The notes under the pieces are model-generated. The model saw nothing but the letters and a program-made list of their open reading frames with translations, searched no databases and had not been told where the DNA came from. A stretch of DNA of 64,000 bases. It comes from SHWC01 sp050173345 (GTDB taxonomy: Bacteria > Pseudomonadota > Alphaproteobacteria > UBA828). The position numbers and the translations under genes were made by a program. Positions within the stretch are counted from its first letter, which is position 1, and every line of letters begins with the position of its first letter. The DNA lies in contig JBFXKW010000005.1 of the NCBI GenBank assembly GCA_050173345.1, positions 62,001 to 126,000 on the forward strand, given 5' to 3'. Shown here piece by piece: positions 59,825 through 64,000 of this stretch.

Positions 59825-61639
59825 GTGTCGACGCTGATTGACGAGCAGGGCAGGCCGCGCGGCTCGTGGTCGCTGCTGAGGCGCCTCGTGGTCGAGCATG
59901 TGCGGCCGTATCTCGGCCGGCTCGCGCTCGCAGTGCTCTGCATGATCGTCGCGGCCGGCGCGACCGCGCTGCTCGCCCAGGCCATGGAGCCGGTGCTCGA
60001 CGACATCTTCATCAAGGGCGACCGCGACATGCTGATCGCGATCCCGCTCGCCGTGCTTGCCATCACGGTGGTCAAGGGGGCTGCGACCTACGGCCAGTCG
60101 GTGCTGATGGCCTGGGTCGGCCAGCGCGTCATCGCGGATTTGCAGGCGCGGCTCTTCGCACACCTGATGCGGCTCGACCTTGCCTTCTTCCACGACACGG
60201 CCTCGGGCAAGCTGATCTCGCGCTTCACCAACGACGTGAACGCGATGCGCAACGCCGTCTCCAACTCGCTGACCGGCCTGGTCAAGGATTCGCTGACGCT
60301 GAGCTTCCTCGCCGCCGTGATGATCGAGAAGGACTGGTCGCTCGCGCTGATCGCCTGCGTCATGTTCCCGCTCGCGGCCTACCCGATCATCCGGATCGGC
60401 CGGCGCATGCGCAAGGTCTCGACCAAGGCGTTCGCCGAGCTCGGCCTCTACACGGCGCGGCTCAACGAGGCGTTCCAGAGCGCACGCCACGTCAAGGCCT
60501 ACAACCGCGAGGACTTCGAATCGGCGCGCACCTCCCGCCTGATCGAGAGCGTCTTCAAGCTGATCTTCAAGGCGCTCCGCGTGCGCGCCGCCTCGACGCC
60601 AATCATGGAGACGCTGGGCGGCGTCTTCATCGCGCTGATCGTCGGCTATGGCGGGCTGCAGGTGATCGAGGGCCGCATGACGACCGGCGAGTTCTTCGCC
60701 TTCATCACCGCCATGATGCTGGCCTATCAGCCCTTGAAGTCGCTCGCCAACCTGAACCTCAACATCCAGGAGGGGCTGGCCGCGGCGCAGCGCGTCTTCG
60801 AGGTGATCGACACCGAGCCGGGCGTGCGCGACCGGCCTGACGCGGTGACGCTGCCGCGCCGGGGCGGCGCGATCCGCTTCGCCGACGTCTCCTTTGCTTA
60901 TGGTGCGGACACGCCGGCGCTGCACCATGTCAGCCTGGAGGTGCCGGCCGGGCGCACCGCGGCGCTGGTCGGCCCGTCGGGCGCCGGCAAGTCGACCATC
61001 CTCAACCTGATCCCGCGCTTCTACGATGTCGGCACCGGCGCGGTCTCGATCGGCGGCACCGACGTGCGCGCGGTCACGCTCGAATCCTTACGCGACCAGA
61101 TCGCCCTGGTCAGCCAGGAGGCCGTGCTGTTCGACGACACGGTGTGCGCCAACATCGCCTATGGCCGGCTCGACGCCAGCGACGCGGAGATCGAGGCGGC
61201 GGCGCGGTCCGCCGGTGCGCAGGACTTCATCCTCGGCCTGCCGAACGGCTATGGCACCGTGATCGGCGAGCACGGCGTCAAGCTCTCGGGCGGGCAGCGC
61301 CAGCGTTTGCTCATCGCGCGCGCCATGCTGAAGGACGCGCCGATCCTCCTGCTCGACGAGGCGACCTCCGCGCTCGATTCCGAGACCGAGCGCCAAGTGC
61401 AGGCGGCGCTGCGCACCCTGATGAAGGGGCGCACCACGCTCGTCATCGCGCACCGGCTCTCGACCGTGCTCGACGCCGACGTGATCCACGTCATCGAGGG
61501 CGGCCGGGTCGTCGAATCGGGCACGCACGCCATGCTGCTCGCCAAGGGCGGCGCCTATGCCCGGCTCTACGCGCTGCAATTCGCGGCGGAGGAGACAACC
61601 GGCCGCGACGCGCGCGCCGGCGCCAGCGGCGGCGCGTAG
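59825..61639 (+). CDS. msbA: Lipid A export ABC transporter (MsbA-like)
   Basis: A 604-residue fused half-transporter. Six transmembrane helices occupy about 25-320 and the ATPase about 345-585, with Walker A VGPSGAGKST, signature KLSGGQRQRLLIARAM, Walker B ILLLDEATSALD and the H-loop IAHRLSTV. The setting with waaA and lpxK supports lipid A-core flipping across the inner membrane. A GTG start follows AAGG. A short Ala/Gly-rich tail ends it two bases before the acyltransferase gene. Confidence 0.92.
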   Translation: MSTLIDEQGRPRGSWSLLRRLVVEHVRPYLGRLALAVLCMIVAAGATALLAQAMEPVLDDIFIKGDRDMLIAIPLAVLAITVVKGAATYGQSVLMAWVGQRVIADLQARLFAHLMRLDLAFFHDTASGKLISRFTNDVNAMRNAVSNSLTGLVKDSLTLSFLAAVMIEKDWSLALIACVMFPLAAYPIIRIGRRMRKVSTKAFAELGLYTARLNEAFQSARHVKAYNREDFESARTSRLIESVFKLIFKALRVRAASTPIMETLGGVFIALIVGYGGLQVIEGRMTTGEFFAFITAMMLAYQPLKSLANLNLNIQEGLAAAQRVFEVIDTEPGVRDRPDAVTLPRRGGAIRFADVSFAYGADTPALHHVSLEVPAGRTAALVGPSGAGKSTILNLIPRFYDVGTGAVSIGGTDVRAVTLESLRDQIALVSQEAVLFDDTVCANIAYGRLDASDAEIEAAARSAGAQDFILGLPNGYGTVIGEHGVKLSGGQRQRLLIARAMLKDAPILLLDEATSALDSETERQVQAALRTLMKGRTTLVIAHRLSTVLDADVIHVIEGGRVVESGTHAMLLAKGGAYARLYALQFAAEETTGRDARAGASGGA

Positions 61640-61641
61640 CC

Positions 61642-62376
61642 ATGCGGCGGCTGATCAAGCGCATCGGGCGCAGCGAGGCGCTGCGCCGGGCGTTGTGCTG
61701 GCTCGCCGCGCAATACATCCGCTTCGTCTATGTGACGACGCGCTGGCGCATCGAGGGCCGCGCGCCGGTCGACGCCCTGCTGGCGGCAGGGCAGCCTATC
61801 ATCCCGGCGTTCTGGCACAGCCGGCTGCTGATGGCGCCCTTCGGCTGGGACCGCTGCCTGCCGACCAAGGTGCTGGTCTCGACCCATCGCGACGGCGAGC
61901 TGATCGCGCGCACCGTGCGCCATCTCGGCATCGACAGCATCCGCGGCTCGACCACGCGGGGCGGCGTGGCCGCGCTGCGCGCCATGCTGAAGGCGCTCAA
62001 ATCCGGCGCGCACGTCGTCGTCACGCCGGACGGGCCGCGCGGCCCGCGCATGCGGGTGCAACCCGGCGCGATCCTGGCGGCGAGCCTCTCTGGCGCGCCG
62101 ATCGTGCCGGCGACCTGCGCGGTCTCGCATTGCCGCTTCCTCGCCACCTGGGACCGCTTCGTGCTGGCGCTGCCGTTCGGCCGCGGCATCTATCTCTGGG
62201 GCGAGCCGCTGAGCGTGCCGCGCGACGCCGACGAAGCAGCGCGCGAGGCGGCGCGGCGGGAACTCGAACGGCGGCTGAACGCGCTGACCGAAAGGGCCGA
62301 CCGGCTGATGGGCCATACGCCGATCGAGCCCGCGCCCGAGCCCGCCGCCGCGCCCGAACCCAAGGCCGCGACATGA
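61642..62376 (+). CDS. DUF374 lysophospholipid acyltransferase-like protein
   Basis: A 244-residue protein with an N-terminal hydrophobic/basic membrane-associating segment. IIPAFWHSRLLMAPF contains the FWH variant of the acyltransferase H-box, STHRDGELIARTVRHLGIDSIRGSTTRGG and VTPDGPRGPRMRVQPGAI are DUF374 landmarks. Proteins in this position are suspected to acylate lipid A or a related lipid; not proven. A Pro/Glu/Ala-rich tail ends it, overlapping waaA by four bases. Confidence 0.88.
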   Translation: MRRLIKRIGRSEALRRALCWLAAQYIRFVYVTTRWRIEGRAPVDALLAAGQPIIPAFWHSRLLMAPFGWDRCLPTKVLVSTHRDGELIARTVRHLGIDSIRGSTTRGGVAALRAMLKALKSGAHVVVTPDGPRGPRMRVQPGAILAASLSGAPIVPATCAVSHCRFLATWDRFVLALPFGRGIYLWGEPLSVPRDADEAAREAARRELERRLNALTERADRLMGHTPIEPAPEPAAAPEPKAAT

Positions 62377-63683
62377 TCGGCGCGCTCGCGACGCCCGGAA
62401 CCTATCGACTGGTCAGCCGGCTCGCCGGCCCGGCGATCTCGTTCTATCTGCGGCGGCGGCTCGCGCGCGGCAAGGAGGAGCGGGCGCGCTTCGGCGAGCG
62501 CCTGGGCCGCGCCGCACCGCCCCGCCCCGATGGCTTCCTCGTCTGGTGCCACGCCGCGAGCGTCGGCGAATCCATGGCGCTGCTGCCGCTGCTCGACCGG
62601 CTGCACCAGGCGCGGCCCGCCCTGAGCGCGCTGGTCACCAGCGGCACGGTGACCTCGGCCAGGTTGCTCGCCGAACGCCTGCCGCCCTTCGCCGTGCATC
62701 AATACGTGCCGGTCGACCGGCCCGACCCGGTGCGCCGCTTCCTCAAGCATTGGCGGCCCGACCTCGCGCTCTGGGTCGAATCCGAGCTGTGGCCCAATCT
62801 CGTGCTCGAAACCGCGCGGCGGGGCGTGCCGATGTTCCTCGTCAATGCGCGCATGTCGGATGCCTCGGCCGCGCGCTGGGTGCGCTACCCGAAGCTTATC
62901 GCGGCCCTGCTCGCCGCGTTCCGCGTCGTGCTGACCCAGACCGAGGCCGATGCGGCGCGCTTCCGTGATCTCGGCGCAACGGTCGAATGCACCGGCAACC
63001 TCAAATACGACGCGCCCGCGCCGCACTATGACGCGGCCGCGCTCGAGGCGTTGAAGGCCGCGATCGGCGGCAAGCCGTGCTGGCTCGCGGCGAGCACGCA
63101 TGACGGCGAGGAAGCGGTCGCACTCGATGCGCATGTCCGGCTCGCCACGCGCCGGCGCGATCTCCTCACCATCGTCGCGCCGCGCCACCCGGAGCGCGGC
63201 GAGACGGTCGTTGCCCTCGCCCGCGCGCGCGGCCTCGTCGTGGCGCGGCGCAGCCGCGGCGAGCCGATCGCGCCCGAGACCGCCGTCTACCTCGCCGACA
63301 CGCTCGGCGAGCTCGGCCTCTTCTATTCGCTATGCGGCGTCGTGTTCGTCGGCGGCTCGCTGGTGCCGGTCGGCGGCCACAACGCGATCGAGCCGGCGCG
63401 GCTCGATTGCGCGCTGATCGCCGGCCCCGACATGGCGAACTTCACCGATCTTCAGACCGCGCTGCGCGATGCCGGGGCGCTCGCCACGGTGCGCGACGCC
63501 GCCTCGCTCGCCGAAGCCGTCGCCGCCCTGCTCGACGATCCCGCCCGCCGCGACGCCTGCGCAACCTCGGCGCGACGCGTGGCGGAATCGCTCGGCGGCG
63601 CGGCCGAGCGCACGCTGGCGCATCTGCTCCCCGCGATCCCTGACGCGCAGAACAGCGAGGCGCCGCGCCGTGCACGCGCCTGA
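62373..63683 (+). CDS. waaA: 3-deoxy-D-manno-octulosonic acid (Kdo) transferase
   Basis: A 436-residue GT-B enzyme that transfers Kdo to lipid IVA at the inner membrane. An N-terminal hydrophobic segment, VWCHAASVGESMALLPLL (acceptor-binding, catalytic Glu), LVTSGTVTSARLLAERLP, WVESELWPN, TGNLKYD, STHDGEE and GGHNAIEPA are all family motifs. ATG 62373 overlaps the upstream stop. It also overlaps lpxK by 14 bases. Whether it adds one or two Kdo residues cannot be read from sequence. Confidence 0.95.
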   Translation: MIGALATPGTYRLVSRLAGPAISFYLRRRLARGKEERARFGERLGRAAPPRPDGFLVWCHAASVGESMALLPLLDRLHQARPALSALVTSGTVTSARLLAERLPPFAVHQYVPVDRPDPVRRFLKHWRPDLALWVESELWPNLVLETARRGVPMFLVNARMSDASAARWVRYPKLIAALLAAFRVVLTQTEADAARFRDLGATVECTGNLKYDAPAPHYDAAALEALKAAIGGKPCWLAASTHDGEEAVALDAHVRLATRRRDLLTIVAPRHPERGETVVALARARGLVVARRSRGEPIAPETAVYLADTLGELGLFYSLCGVVFVGGSLVPVGGHNAIEPARLDCALIAGPDMANFTDLQTALRDAGALATVRDAASLAEAVAALLDDPARRDACATSARRVAESLGGAAERTLAHLLPAIPDAQNSEAPRRARA

Positions 63684-64000
63684 GTTCTGGGGGCCGAAGC
63701 AGCGCTGCCATCCGGCCGCGCTCGCCTTGTCGCCGCTTTCGGCACTCTACGACGCGGCGGGCTCGGTGCGCCGCGGCCTCGCGACGCCCGAGCGCGCCGC
63801 CGTGCCGGTCATCTGCGTCGGCAACCTGGTCGCGGGCGGCGCGGGCAAGACGCCGACCGCGCTCGCGCTCGGCCGCCTGCTGCGCGAGCTCGGGGCCACG
63901 CCGCATTTCCTGACCCGCGGCTATGGCGGCAGCGCGCGCGGCCCCTTGCGCGTCGAGCCCGCGCGGCACGACGCCGAGGCGGTCGGCGACGAGGCGCTGC
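63670..64000 (+). CDS. lpxK: Tetraacyldisaccharide 4'-kinase, N-terminal part (cut by window edge)
   Basis: About 110 residues are seen from a GTG start (HAPEFWGPK...), overlapping waaA by 14 bases. The P-loop VGNLVAGGAGKTPTALAL (about 50-67) and FLTRGYGGSARGP are diagnostic of LpxK, which phosphorylates the lipid A disaccharide 4' position. The frame remains open to base 64000. No earlier start fits better, because the frame is closed or non-homologous upstream. Confidence 0.92.
   Translation, partial: MHAPEFWGPKQRCHPAALALSPLSALYDAAGSVRRGLATPERAAVPVICVGNLVAGGAGKTPTALALGRLLRELGATPHFLTRGYGGSARGPLRVEPARHDAEAVGDEAL

Overview
The window is 64 kb of very GC-rich, densely coding chromosomal DNA (one 60-base line in uvrB counts to 75% GC). 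Gene content and order point to an alphaproteobacterium: an ubiquinone set (UbiA, UbiD, UbiK), lipid A/LPS genes in the order tldE-msbA-(DUF374 acyltransferase)-waaA-lpxK, an lgt-MidA/NDUFAF7-pgeF operon, a GCS2-like glutamate-cysteine ligase, and intergenic palindromes of types common in that class. The order cannot be fixed from the sequence; Rhodospirillales-like or Hyphomicrobiales-like are both possible. No rRNA, tRNA, CRISPR array, insertion sequence or prophage was seen.

Layout. 0-9.4 kb: an EamA transporter end and an ELM1-like gene, trxB with a LysR regulator, a six-hairpin candidate small RNA with a strong terminator (3.75-3.93 kb), msrP coupled to a HAD phosphatase, a GAF-PAS histidine kinase, aspartate aminotransferase and a small DUF6494-like protein. 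9.5-11.3 kb: a small accessory island of a MntA-like nucleotidyltransferase, a probable decayed hepT remnant and a low-GC DUF262-HNH nuclease gene, placed directly before uvrB. 11.4-22.3 kb: uvrB, a secreted hypothetical, a FolM-like reductase with folB, fhs (formate-THF ligase), a PaiB-like protein, a universal stress protein, uvrC and pgsA. 22.4-24.9 kb: the molybdenum cofactor run mobB-moeA-moaD-moaE, which would supply MsrP. 25-33.5 kb: alpha/beta hydrolase, ilvE, a marR-GST pair with an operator-like palindrome, an OmpR/EnvZ-type two-component system, a TetR regulator, proC, a YbjN-like gene and ubiK. 33.5-37.2 kb: hldD-lgt-midA-pgeF. 37.2-46.8 kb: aquaporin, cupin, PhyH dioxygenase, gshA, lemA-M48 protease, rsmE, ubiA, a hypothetical and ubiD. 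46.9-58.1 kb: a CHASE4 sensor kinase, an NAD-dependent epimerase-like gene, and a catabolic cassette (CUT1-type ABC importer, zinc alcohol dehydrogenase, SDR, ABM monooxygenase, degenerate M24 protein). 58.4-64 kb: tldE followed by the lipid A/LPS genes, running off the edge in lpxK.

Most of this is core metabolism. The least ordinary parts are the island upstream of uvrB (nuclease, probable broken toxin gene, and a short coding segment resembling the uvrB start on the far side), the multi-hairpin RNA at 3.75 kb, the uncharacterised ABC/dehydrogenase cassette with two enzymes lacking usual zinc or metal ligands, and near-identical palindromic repeats after uvrB and after the EnvZ-like kinase. 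Gene functions are inferred from motifs and context read by eye; no database search was possible.
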